From positions 496,001 through 560,000 of the forward strand of contig JACCIC010000200.1 in the NCBI GenBank assembly GCA_018907035.1: a stretch of DNA of 64,000 nucleotides, read 5' to 3'. The stretch comes from Sycobia sp. Sy_11 (Eukaryota > Arthropoda > Insecta > Hymenoptera > Epichrysomallidae). The translations under genes were made by a program, and so were the position numbers. The notes below the pieces were generated by a model. It made no database searches and had not been told where the DNA came from. It saw only the letters and a list, made by a program, of their open reading frames with translations. This document shows positions 12,441-23,096 of the stretch, piece by piece (position 1 is the first letter of the stretch; each line of letters opens with the position of its first letter).

Positions 12441-13159
12441 ACATTTGTACTTAATTCGTCATTCGTGATACGTTTTAAATATTTAGTATTTAAGTTAATA
12501 TTAAGAATATTAATTAAAAATGACAACAACTCTTTTTTAATAATACATTTTCATATATTCTATATTTAAGTTATTATTAAGAAATAATAATTTAGATTGA
12601 AGGTGCATTAATTTAGCATTAAGTTATTAATATTGATAATACTATATTCGATAAATATAAACAATGTATTCTTTTTCTGTCCATTAAATTACAAAAAATA
12701 TGTCAAAGAATAGTTTTAAATCTTATAAAAATACATTTTTTATACTATGTGCTAAATTTCTATAATTAGAACTTTTCGAGAAAAATGCATTCCATATAAC
12801 GGTATTTCGTATAAACGTAAAATTTGTCAAGGGATTCCGAGACGTAACTGTTAAATTTTTCTCTAAAAATCTATAGTTTATACGGATAAATTGTATGAAA
12901 TAAAATAATGTAGTTTAATGGTTTCTATGATTTTGATTGAAATTATTTTTTCACCTATGATTTTCATGAAATTTTCATTTGGCAATAAATATTTAATTGC
13001 GCTCCGAAAAATATAAGTATAAAATTTTTCAGAAAAATATGGTAACAGTACTAACTCAATACAACCACACCACTGCCGATGCTTCAGGGGAATACCAAGA
13101 TGGAAAATTCTCAGAGCATAAAATTATCTAGAAGAATATACATTTATAGATAGAGAATT
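12441..13159. other. AT-rich intergenic DNA
   Basis: No coding frame, repeat family or RNA signal recognised. Confidence 0.6.
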
Positions 13160-13230
13160 ATTTACATAGATATTATTTAATTCTTTAAATCAATTACTGT
13201 TTCGAATGAAGCCGAGACGGCGGATACTAA
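13160..13230 (+). repeat. Helitron-like 3' end, copy 1
   Basis: About 70 bp resembling 30485-30558. It ends in GAAGCCGAGACGGCGGATACTAA followed by T(AT)n. The terminal CTAA fits the CTRR end of Helitrons. In the second copy a CTCGG/CCGAG hairpin precedes the end by about 10 nt. The class assignment is an inference from these end features. Confidence 0.4.
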
Positions 13231-13240
13231 TATATATATA

Positions 13241-14492
13241 TTAGGTTGTCAAATATCTTCTTTCCGCTTTTTTGCTCTTCATTCAATGCTTTATAAAAAG
13301 TGTGACAGTGGTCGGATTTTGAAATATGCGCCTTTTGTTCGATAATCTGTTTCCATCTAGACGGCGACTTCATCATACCCCTCTCGTAGAAACCCCTCTC
13401 CTTATTTGCAAAGATTCGGACAGCCACTTTTCACAAGCCTCTCTATAGTCCATCTTTACATCACCAAGGGCGTTCGACATGGACAGGAATACGTGGTAAT
13501 CACTTGGCGCTATGTCCGGGCTATATGGTGGATGTGATAAAACCTCCCATCCGAAGTCGCGTAGCTTCTGATGAGTCATAAACGAAGTGTGAGGTCTACA
13601 CCCTTCCTGTTATCTAATTGTGGACGCTTCTGGTCGATAGCCTTCTTCAAGCGATCCAGTCGTTCACAGTAGATGGTAGAATAATCGTCTGGCCATATGG
13701 GAGCAGCACATAATGGATGATTCCCTTCCAATCCCACCAAACACACAGCAAAACCTTCCTGGCCGTCAATCCCGGCTTGGCCACTGTTTGGAACGGTCCA
13801 CCGGCCTTGGACCACGACCGATTTCACTTGATATTATCGTAAGTGATCCAGTTTTCGTCATCAGTCACCATCCACTTCAAAAATGGGTCGAGTTCGTTTC
13901 GTTTCAGCAGCATATCGCTTGATTCGGTCCTGAAGATTTTTTTGCGTCAAATCATGCGGCACCCAAACATCAAGTTTTTTTGTATCCAACCTTCTGCAGA
14001 TGGTTTGAAATGGTTTGGTGACTGACTCTCATCTCCTGGGCGATGTCACGAGATGCCACATGCCGGTCTAACTCGATAAATTCCATGATTTGATCGGTAT
14101 TCGACGTCACAAGTCTTCCGCCAACTGGCTTATACATTGTGTTGTTTTCATCGGCTCTGAATCGTCGAAACCATTCCCTGCGGTTCGAAGTGATAGCGTG
14201 CCATCCCCGAAAACACTATGAATCTGACGGAATATTTTCCAGCGGATTTGCCTTTCACGAAGGAAAACTTTAAAATAGCGCGAATTTCGGCGTCATTGAA
14301 CTCCATGTTTACAGGTCTATAACTTTTGAATGCAATATCTAAACTTATAATGCATAGCGTCATTTTGTAGGTTATGTCAAAACCTTTCAAATGATATATA
14401 GTATTGCCAGCAGATACGAGCTCTGTAGCGCTTTGTACATAGCCGCGAAATTCATAAGACAAAAAGGCGGAAGGGAGATATTTTACAACCTA

Positions 14493-14493
<1 letters not shown>
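13241..14493 (-). mobile_element. mariner family MA, copy 1
   Basis: A 1253-bp element between inverted repeats TTAGGTTGTCAAATATCTTC (13241) and the complement of GATATTTTACAACCTAA (ending 14493), with TA at 13239-13240 and 14494-14495. It sits inside (TA)n sequence on both sides. Two relatives occur at 21355-22364 and 30609-31790. Confidence 0.9.
13300..14306 (-). pseudogene. mariner MA transposase, broken
   Basis: DD34D mariner transposase remnant on the minus strand. It starts at an ATG at 14304-14306 (MEFNDAEIRAILKFSF), and the C-terminal FYERGMMKSPSRWKQIIEQ lies near 13330-13400. The third catalytic block SPDIAPSDYHVF is at about 13490. The block equivalent to DDENWITYDN is readable near 13830. 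Several frameshifts and stops interrupt the gene, including in the middle around 13600-13650, where the HQDNARPH block seen in the sister copies is lost. Confidence 0.85.

Positions 14494-14496
<3 letters not shown>

Positions 14497-14539
<43 letters not shown>
14497..14539. repeat. (TA)n microsatellite
   Basis: About 21 TA units directly abutting the 5' end of the MA mariner copy 1. Confidence 0.95.
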
Positions 14540-14544
<5 letters not shown>

Positions 14545-15145
14545 TTCAAAAATATAAATAATTCTGATAAATGTAAAAAGCAAAACATATAAAGTATGCT
14601 TATAGCACAAATAAGTTGTAACATTTTTATATTCATTTAATTTTATGAAATTAAATAAGGTAATTAATAAATAAAACTGATTACTAAGTATACATTTTGG
14701 TCTCCACTTAGTCCCTTATAAATAATTGTACTCGATTGTCTCTTATAGAAACTATATAAATTCGATTTAAAACATTCTTTAAAAATACTTTTATTTCAAT
14801 TCAAATGTGTAATACGCAAGCAAACTTTTACACTAATACTTGCTCACACACATACATGTAATGGACATGATCAGCAGTGACCAGCTATTCGATGGAATGT
14901 TGTGTAAATGGGCGCGATAAGCTGCTTAGAGTGAGGTAATGTACAATAGTAGAAGTTATCTTTATGTATTTGTACACTTAACGTCCTAATGTATAAAATG
15001 TAAAGATGCGGAATTGCAAATAAATATGTAAAAAGAAATGTAAAATAGGATTCATTCATAATTAATGTATTTTATATTATTATTATGATTTTAAACCTTG
15101 CTATAAAAACCACTCAGTAGTGGCACGGACATAAGATATATTTCG

Positions 15146-15146
<1 letters not shown>
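14540..15146. other. Intergenic DNA
   Basis: AT-rich; no gene or repeat family seen. Confidence 0.6.

Positions 15147-15188
<42 letters not shown>
15147..15188. repeat. (TA)n microsatellite
   Basis: About 21 uninterrupted TA units. Confidence 0.95.
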
Positions 15189-15191
<3 letters not shown>

Positions 15192-15206
15192 TCCGATCGA
15201 GAGTTG

Positions 15207-15288
15207 AGACAAACGTCTTATTATTTCGTCCATCGTTTTAAACCGCTCGCTATCCAGCGCCAAATGCCAGCCGAACACCTGCGGGCTG
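15207..15288 (+). repeat. 82-bp direct repeat, copy 1
   Basis: Begins AGACAAACGTCTTATTATTT and ends CCGAACACCTGCGGGCTG. A second copy of the same length lies at 16484-16565, with roughly 85 percent identity by eye. The identity of the carrier element is unknown. Confidence 0.8.
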
Positions 15289-15411
15289 GTCCGAAAAAGT
15301 CATAAACGATCTAAAATCAGTGGCCCATTTTAGTAAATGAAAACAGAAAAATATTGCCTGTTCTGGTGCCATGTAATATTAGCGTGTCCCGGTGAAAGCT
15401 ACTTCGTGGAT

Positions 15412-15697
15412 CCGGCTCAGCACGCCTCGGCCCCTGGTCGCTCAGCACGCCACCAGGTTCTTTTGGCTAATACTAGAACATGTTTGTTTTATAATAATAA
15501 TTGCGTAAGCGTAACACTGACTCAACGCGCCTCGATTTCTGGTCGCTCAATATACCACCAGGTTCGTTTACGAAACGTCAAATTTTTTCCTAAATGTTTA
15601 ATTTTTATTTCTTTTATTTCTTTTATTATGTGCACTATACTTTAGCTTTTGCTCAACACGCCTAGGCCCTTGGTTACCCAGCATGCCACCAAGTTTG
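15412..15697 (+). repeat. Three diverged copies of a hairpin-forming unit
   Basis: Copies begin near 15414, 15520 and 15650. The consensus is roughly GCTCAACACGCCTCGGCCC, then a stem, a 13-nt loop and the other half of the stem. Stem arms are 15433-15438/15452-15457 (CCTGGT/ACCAGG), 15538-15543/15557-15562 (TCTGGT/ACCAGG) and 15669-15674/15688-15693 (CTTGGT/ACCAAG). Loop length is 13 nt in all three. Pairing is preserved although the arms differ. Confidence 0.75.
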
Positions 15698-15699
15698 TT

Positions 15700-16483
15700 C
15701 CAGTATACCTTCTTTCGATATTTAAATCTATTTCTCCTTCTCTCGCTCAACAAACCAGAGAATTTAAATACACATATTCCCCTTTATAGTTCCCTATTCA
15801 CGCTTGGAGAGGGTTGTGTTTTAATTCCAATAATTCTTTTGAATTATAGAGAAAAATGTAAATTTATTTAAGGAAATAACACAACAATAAATAAAATATA
15901 ACGACGAACATAATATAAAAATAATTATATTGAAATAAAATCTAATTTTCTACTCTGCCACCTTATATAATATTATCCGGTAGACATGTCTGTTGTCAAT
16001 TTCTGTAGACAAAAGAAAAGTAAAATAAAAATGTAAATATGTTTTACTATTTTACATTAGATTTATCACTTTTCTTATTTATAAATCACAACCTAAGTTT
16101 ATTTAAATCGCATCGAAATTTTCCGCACGCGCCGAGAATTCGAGTGAGAGTTCCCCCATGAGAAGCCGCTGTTAAGGCGCACGTTGAGATTTGTAATCCC
16201 AGTTCCTCTATTTGGAAGCCGCGAGAATTTCGGGTCCCCACTCTTGCACGTACATGCCCTTTTACCGCGCCGCTTCGCTCGACTTCGCGAATTGATTCCC
16301 CCCTGATCGCTCCCCGTAGCGCTGAAGCGCTCGATCTCTCCCCGACGCTGACTTTTTCACAGCTACTTTATTATTATATGCATTTGAAATTAAGTATTAT
16401 ATTATCATATCATATTACTTCGTTCGCGCGCGACTTTGTTTTTTTTAATTATAACTACATATTTTCGTAATGCGCTCATCGCA
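15700..16483. other. Non-coding DNA with a GC-richer island
   Basis: 15700-16090 is AT-rich. 16120-16370 is conspicuously GC-richer, with strings such as CGCGCCGAGAATTCGAG and CGCCGCTTCGCTCGACTTCG, but has no open frame. Nothing recognised. Confidence 0.5.
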
Positions 16484-16565
16484 AGACAAACGTCTGATTA
16501 TTTCGTCCATCGTTTGAATCCTCTCGCTATCCGGTGCTAAATCCTAGCCGAACACCTGCAGGCTG
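16484..16565 (+). repeat. 82-bp direct repeat, copy 2
   Basis: Begins AGACAAACGTCTGATTATTT and ends CCGAACACCTGCAGGCTG. Partner of 15207-15288, same orientation, 1277 bp apart. Confidence 0.8.
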
Positions 16566-16789
16566 CATTTGAAACTCCCCGAAATATATCTACAAGTAGC
16601 TAGCTGCGTTGCCGCTGAACTACCACCGCTTGAAAGAAAGAGAAAGAAGGAAAGGCGATGCGCTGATTGGTTCAACGATACCTGGGGGGTGGATTTTTAC
16701 GACGTTATGCTAGGGAGGCCGCAGTAATTTTTTGGAGCAAGAACTCACTCTCGATTAGAAAACCGCCGCGTTCACTCTAATTATATTGT

Positions 16790-16995
16790 TATAGAATAAA
16801 GGCTATATTTTTTATAAATATTTATTTATTTTTATTACTTAATTCTCTTCTATCAATTAACATATACTAGTAGTTTTATTATCCATTAATTATTTAATTA
16901 ATTTATTTTATTTAAATCTATAATATTGCCTTGCGTTTCGGCCCTTGTCTCACAGGAGTGGGACATTACAGTGGTAGAAGCGGAAAATCAAAAAG
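16790..16995 (+). other. Possible LTR end and primer-binding-like site
   Basis: TGTTATAGAATAAAGGC at about 16787 contains an AATAAA signal. About 180 bp later the sequence reads GGAGTGGGACATTACA followed by GTGGTAGAAGCGG, which resembles an LTR 3' end (ACA) followed by a TGGT-type primer-binding site. No second LTR is found, so this may be a solo or truncated end. Confidence 0.3.
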
Positions 16996-17398
16996 ACTTC
17001 AATCAAGTGGAGTTACAGGTGGTTGCGCCTGGCCTTATCGCTCGGTTGATCGCTAAATAATAAAAACATTTGGAGACTATGTTAAGTGATACTATTGTGT
17101 GTGTTTGTGAATTTTAAATTATATAATAGTTTTATTTATATTGTAAAATTTTGTGTGAGAAATAAGTGTGAAAGTAAAAGTGAAAGTGAGATATAAATTT
17201 AAACTATATAAAATTTCTTGACAAGAATTGCCACCTTCCATTTTTGGCACGGTGTGCCCAAGTACCAAAGTGAATACCGGGAGGTGTGATTTAGTCGGCC
17301 GTGTAACCAACCATAAATTACGTGGCATCAATCAACAAATATAAGTTTGTAGCTGTAAATTTTTGCATTTACTGAGTGATTAAAATTAGTTATTTGCA

Positions 17399-17450
17399 TA
17401 AAGAAAAGCACGCGCGAGAGAGAAAGTAAATGTGCGAAAGAGATAAAAAG

Positions 17451-17498
<48 letters not shown>

Positions 17499-17645
17499 AG
17501 CACACGAGAGAGATAGAAGGAGTAAACGTCTGAGAGAAAGAGCGAGAGGGAAAGATAGCGGGAGTAACAGCGAAAGAGAGAGAGAGAGAGAAAGAAAGAA
17601 TGAGACCACGAAAGTGAGAGGAAAAAAGGTAGAAATAGAGGTAGA
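17399..17645 (+). repeat. Long purine tract with (GA)n core
   Basis: About 245 bases almost entirely purine, including an uninterrupted (GA)n from about 17453 to 17496. The Leu/Ser-rich frames on the other strand are by-products of this repeat. Confidence 0.9.
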
Positions 17646-18072
17646 TGTAAGCCGCTGACAAATGTTCATACACTGTTGTTTTGTTTATCGATTGTTACCA
17701 CCTGAATTAAATATCTATTAATTTAAATGAATTAAATTTCGTAGTGATTGAATTAATTTAATTTAGTTATTAACGAGTTATAGTATTAAATTTACTTAAA
17801 AAATAAACTTGCTTTCGTTTCCTCTCCTATTACAAAAAAAATTTAATTTTATAATTTTTAATTTAATTATACGTATTATTTTACTATTAATAATTATTTT
17901 ACATATTGTAATCAAGTCATACAAATTTTAATATTATTAATTATGCTATTGGTTGCAATTAAATAAATACATATTTTTGTCAATCAAAGATCTAGAAATA
18001 ATTACTCGATCATATGTGCACATTTATCTTTTATTTATTTATAGAAACTTTTTTAACCTGCTAATTTGAATG

Positions 18073-18074
<2 letters not shown>

Positions 18075-18124
<50 letters not shown>
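18075..18124. repeat. (TA)n microsatellite
   Basis: About 25 TA units. Confidence 0.95.
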
Positions 18125-18126
<2 letters not shown>

Positions 18127-18127
<1 letters not shown>

Positions 18128-18161
18128 AACATGTATAGGTTAGTTCGACCTATACATGTTA
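18127..18161. repeat. 14-bp perfect hairpin
   Basis: Arms TAACATGTATAGGT (18127-18140) and ACCTATACATGTTA (18148-18161) with the 7-nt loop TAGTTCG. It lies directly beside the (TA)n tract. Confidence 0.85.
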
Positions 18162-18168
18162 ATATTAT

Positions 18169-18235
18169 TAACAAATAGGAAAAAAGGAGGGAAAAAGGAA
18201 AAAAGAGAGAGAGAAAGAGAATAAAGAGGAAGATA
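18169..18235 (+). repeat. Purine tract
   Basis: A GGAAAAAAGGAGGGAAAAAGG-type run followed by GAGAGA strings; low complexity. Confidence 0.8.
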
Positions 18236-19266
18236 ATATAGAAAAATAATTAATATAATATAGTTAGTTATTCTTTTACCTGACAAAGTTTAGTTAGTGT
18301 GAAAATTTTACTCTTCTATTCTCTTAGCCATTGCTGGATATTTAAAAGTTATTATTGTAATTCAATCATAACAGGGAAATTTAGTTCACCTATATCAATA
18401 GTGAAAAAGACAGTTTATAGTATACAAAAAGATTATTGCCGAGAAAAGGCAATCAAACCGGCCGGTTTTATAGCATCCAGTAACTGACGTTAATTTCGTC
18501 GTTGGGTTGTATTTTTTCAGCGTTGGTGTATTAAGGTTGGTGCATTTTTCTTTTTATATATTTATTGTACTTTAGTTTTCGGTACAATATTATATACTTT
18601 TACTTCTTTTCATTTATTTTCTTCCCGATTAAAATTATTAGACATAACGAATTAATTTTAGTAGTGTGAGAGAGACGGATAGATATAACTATTATAGATA
18701 TAGACTAGATAAGATAGATATTATAGATATAGACTAGGATAGCAAGAGTAGCAAGCGCGCATTCAACTTTATTTGATAGTACACCTTGTTCTTCTTCAGG
18801 TGGCGCTCTTGTTGCTCTGTCTCTCTGCGAGACTTATAAATTCACCTCTCTTACATCCTGTGTGAACGGATACGCGTATTAGTTATTCGCGGGTGCGTAT
18901 TAGGTAGGGTTAGAATAACAATTGTTATAATTTTATTAAATTAAATAAAAATTTAAATTGTTTTATTGACTAATAAAATAGATTCACTTTGGATTTTATT
19001 TTTCTTATATATTAGAGAATATTATACACATTCTCCTCCCTGTACCTGATCATTAATCCGTCTTACCCTGGATTACTGATAATTTATCCAAATATATTAT
19101 TATTTATATAATTTCCAGGGTAAGTAAAGGTAAGTCTGAGGAATAAATAACAGCAAAGAACCTACGGTCCAAAAACATTGTTTTAAACAATTTAATCCGT
19201 TCGGGGTTCTTTGCACCTCTATTAACGGGTATATCTACCGGGTGTTTAACTATGAAGTACCCCGTT

Positions 19267-19314
<48 letters not shown>

Positions 19315-19865
19315 GAACTGATTTTAATATTTAAAATAATTATAATATATATTCTCATATATTGTAGGATATAGATTATATTTCTATAATAAAATACTAA
19401 TAGGCAGCGAATAGAATTACCTGTAAATAAGTATATTTTATATACCTACAATAACTTAAATATAAGTAACATAGTGAACATAATATATTATAAATGTATA
19501 TATTAATTTAATATAATAATTATTTATTTACCTAAAATTATATATAATAATTACTTAAATAATTAGTACTCGTATAAGTTATTTATTAGGATATCTGTAA
19601 TGACTATTTATTTTATATATTCATTCATAGTAATTATTAATTACACATTCACTACACTATTATACACATTATTTAATAATTTTTATTTAATAATTATTGT
19701 TATTTATATTTATTGTCATTCTTATTTAATAATTTAGCTTGTTGGAATTAATATAATTTTGTATACGCCAGTATTCATATTCCAGCCTTTAATAGTATCA
19801 AAATAAATTAAATCAAATTCTAAAACCCATATTCTATAAATAGCTAATAAAAGAATAATAAAAAA
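18236..19865. other. Non-coding DNA
   Basis: No coding frame. Two small hairpins are adjacent at 18434-18468 (ATTGCC/GGCAAT, then the palindrome AAACCGGCCGGTTT). A TAGATA-type short repeat occurs at 18680-18740. A GC-richer patch at 19040-19265 is unassigned. Confidence 0.5.
19270..19311. repeat. (TA)n microsatellite
   Basis: About 21 TA units. Confidence 0.95.
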
Positions 19866-20838
19866 ATGCCACCCACGCGTACATCAAAATAAACAAAAAA
19901 TACAAAAAGCGTAAAAAATATAAAGAATATGAAAGAACCTAAAAATATAAATATAGAATCAATAAGTCGCGATAATAATTTTGAAAATTCACCTGTGATT
20001 ATATTAAATTTAAACTTAACCACCGTGAATATGCTACAAAATAAAAACAATAAGTGAGAGTTTAAGAATAAGGGAAGAAACGACTATATTGAAACATTTG
20101 CGCCTGCGTAGGAAAGAACTAATAGCGCGGTTGCTTTAAAATCATGTCCGTATTTTCTGTATATGATTAAAGCTAAATGTATCGGAGATGCTAATCTTTA
20201 TTTGTCACGAAAACCTCGTCATTTGAGCTTGGAGGAACTTTCAGATGATTTAAGAAAAGCATTCGAGCCGCGCGATAGTTACAATCAATTAATTGCAGAA
20301 CTCACGAAGGTCATTCAGAAGGGATACGAATCGATTCGAGATTATGATACGCGAATCAACATCCATTGGATCGATTAATGTAATCGATATTTAAATCCTA
20401 CTCTGATGATAAAGCATTCGGTGTAGTTTTAGATGCACGTGATAATTGAGACAGCCTGTTTTATCGCAGGCCTCCTTAATAATAAAATCGCGGATCACGT
20501 AGAAAGGGTATTGCCTGAAACGTTGAATAAAACGATTCGCATACATATGAAGGCTGAACAAAAATGCAAGCAATTTCAAAAATTCAGACAATCATATGCA
20601 CAGTATCGATAAGAAGACGTATTTTAAATGTAATAAATCAGGCAACATACAGCGCGATTATAGACTATTTGCAAATAAAAATACTTACAGACATCATCCA
20701 TATCAATTTAATTACAAAAATAATAAATTAAATTTTGCAATAAATGGGACCGATGTTCGACTAAAGGAAGCGAAAACGAAATTCAAAACTCCAAAATGCT
20801 CTGCGATTTACGCGTTTACTAAGCGATTGAAAAAATAA
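19866..20838 (+). pseudogene. gag of Gypsy-B
   Basis: Nucleocapsid precursor remnant. It opens near the ATG at 19866 (MPPTRTSK, then a stop). The best piece, 20163-20378, carries LSLEELSDDLRKAFEPRDSY, typical of Gag-like domains. A degenerate zinc knuckle follows near 20610 (YFKCNKSGNIQRDYR) in which the expected first Cys, His and last Cys are changed. Stops occur at 20376 and 20566 among others. Confidence 0.65.
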
Positions 20839-20989
20839 AAACCATATCTATTATTAAATTAAAATCAGTATCCTCCAATAATACTGGTTGTTATTATTAT
20901 TTAAACTTAATAAAAAGTAAATGCGTTAATACAAATTCTGAAATAAATAAAAATACGAGGTATAGTTTAATCGGAGTAGGAAAAGGTAT

Positions 20990-21350
20990 ACAAAAAACAT
21001 TTGGCGAAGTTAATTTACAATTCAAAGAATCTACTATAACGTTTCAAATCATAGACGCCTGTTTTCGCATAAAAGTTGACGACATCTTACGAGTCGATCT
21101 TTTAGAAAAGGAGGAAACGGAAGTTGTCTTTAAAAAATATGGATTAGGAGAATGGAAAATGAATTCGAATTCCATGGCATTTGAAAAAACTATAACCCAT
21201 GTACTCCCTAGTTCCTCGCGTAAGGTGGTTGAATTATCAATACATCCCACTAAAATGAAGGAGGGGATTTTAAATACAATTAGTAAAGGACCTGATATTT
21301 ATTTAGGGGAAGCCTTGGTCTCACCAACAAATAGTCGAATAAAAGTTTGA
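20990..21350 (+). pseudogene. Gypsy-B protease/linker region
   Basis: An open frame from about 20994 to 21350 reads FGEVNLQFKESTITFQIID and later EGILNTISKGPDIYLGEALV. The latter resembles the segment that precedes reverse transcriptase in errantivirus-like gypsy elements. The protease active site is not visible. The frame is interrupted just upstream of the mariner insertion. Confidence 0.55.
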
Positions 21351-21354
21351 TTAA

Positions 21355-22364
21355 CAGTATTTTGGGGGATGGCACGCTATCACTTCGAACCTCAGAGGAA
21401 TCGTTTCGACGATTCAGAGCCGGTAAAAATGACACCATGGATAAGCCAGTTGGCGGAAGACCTGTGACATCTAATACCGATCAAATCATGGAATTTATCG
21501 AGTTAGACCGGCATGTGGCATCTCGTGAAATTGCCAAGGAGATGAGAGATTGTCACTAAACTATTTCAATCCATCTGCAAAAGGCTGGATACAAAAAAAA
21601 GCTTGATGTTTGGGTGCCGCATGATTTGACGCAAAATCATTCTGGACCGAATCAACGCCTGCAACGTGCTGCTGAATCGAAACGAATTTGATCCATTTTT
21701 GAAGCGGATGGTGATTGGCGATGAAAAATGGATCACATCGCCAATATCAAGCGAAAACGGTCGTGATCCATAGCCGGTGGATCGTCCCAAACAGTGGCTA
21801 AGCCGGGATTGAGGGTCAGAAAGGTTTTGCTGTGTGTTTGGTGGGATTCGAAGGGAATCATCCACTATGAGCTGCTCTCATATGGCCAGACGCTTAATTC
21901 TACCATCTACTGTGAACAACTGGACCGCTTAAAGCAGACTATGGACCAAAAGCGTCCACAATTGGCCAACAGGAAGGGTGTAGTGTTCCACCAGGACAAC
22001 GCCAGACCACACACTTCGTTGATGACTCGTGAGAAGCTACGAGTGTTCGGATGGGAGGTTTTATCGCATCCACTATATAGCCCGGACATAGCGCCAAGTG
22101 ACTGCCACCTGTTTCTGTCCATATCGAACACTCTTTATGGTGTAAAGTTCGAGTCAAAAGAGGCCTGTGAAAAGTGCCTGTCCGAGTTCTTCGCAAATAA
22201 GGAGACGGGTTTCTACGAGAGGGATATTATGAATTTGTCGTCTAGATGGAAACATATTATCAAACAAAACGGCGCATATTTGAGTAAATCCGACCACTGT
22301 AACACTTATTATAAAGCATTGAATGAAGAGCAAAAAAGCGGAAGGGAGATATTTGACAACCTAA
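21355..22364 (+). mobile_element. mariner family MA, copy 2, 5'-truncated
   Basis: Matches MA copy 1 from the segment GGGGATGGCACGCTATCAC (about 21365) to the 3' TIR GATATTTGACAACCTAA ending at 22364. About 280 bp of the left end seen in copy 1, including the left TIR, are missing. TA follows at 22365-22366. It interrupts Gypsy-B between the linker and RT. Confidence 0.85.
21370..22310 (+). pseudogene. mariner MA transposase, partial
   Basis: The N-terminal third is broken by stops and frame changes up to about 21790. From 21794 a long open frame carries the core: KVLLCVWWDSKGIIHYELL, HQDNARPHTS (second acidic block) and SPDIAPSDCHLF (third block). It ends in FYERDIMNLSSRWKHIIKQ and beyond. 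The block with the first catalytic Asp (GDEKWIT-like) lies near 21720 in another frame. Best-preserved core of the three MA copies. Confidence 0.85.
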
Positions 22365-22384
22365 TAATTCATACCCATTGCCTA

Positions 22385-23096
22385 ATCTTACGGACATTTT
22401 AGATCAATTATGAAAAGCAAAGTATTTCTCGACCTTAAATTTAGCTTCCATCAGATTCCATTAGATTCTTATTCAAAACAGCTGACTACATTTTCAACAT
22501 CTTTTGGTTACTGAGAGTTTAATCGTATGACAATGGGCCTTCGCACAAGCCCTGTAATATTTAAAAAAATGATTAATAAAATCAGTTTAGATCTATTAAA
22601 TTCAGAAATGCTTATATTTATGGACAACGCAATAATTTTTTCTGAAAATTTAAATAAACTCATTGTCACATTAGAAAATTTTTTAAAAATATTAAAACAA
22701 AGACTCACCTTAAAATCTGATAAATGCTCATTTTTTGTAAAGAAATAATTTATTTAGGTCGTAGATTATCTGTGAATAGAGTAGAACCAGATTCCAAAAA
22801 GGTTGAAGTAGTACGGCATTTCCCCACTCCTAAAAATAAAAAAAATATTAAACAATTTTTAGGGCTAGTACGTTACAATAAGAGATCTATAAAAGATCTG
22901 GCACAAAAACTAAAATCTTATATAACAATTTGAAAAAGAACAGAATTTTCAATTAGGTTAAAATGAGCAAGAGGCTTTCAAAATTTTAAAAAATATCTTG
23001 ACACATCAGTAATTTTGCAATATCCAGATTTTGAGAAAAAAGTTCATCATCACTACAGATGCTTCTCATTATGTAATTGATGCAATTTTAAATCAA
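22385..23096 (+). pseudogene. Gypsy-B reverse transcriptase and start of RNase H
   Basis: RT blocks KSKVFLDLKFSFHQIPLD near 22415, FNRMTMGLRTSP near 22525 and the active-site box IFMDNAIIFSE near 22615, where the YxDD motif reads FMDN (second Asp changed to Asn). The connection domain follows (FLGLVRYNKR near 22860). RNase H begins with TDASHYVIDAILNQ just before the LINE junction at about 23096. Several stops. Confidence 0.8.

Noticed and set aside
17328..17673. Leu/Ser-rich frames on the minus strand
   Set aside because: They are translations of the (GA)n purine tract in two frames; no other coding evidence.
18434..18468. Bacterial-type terminator hairpins
   Set aside because: Eukaryotic intergenic DNA without an upstream gene; small palindromes are common here.
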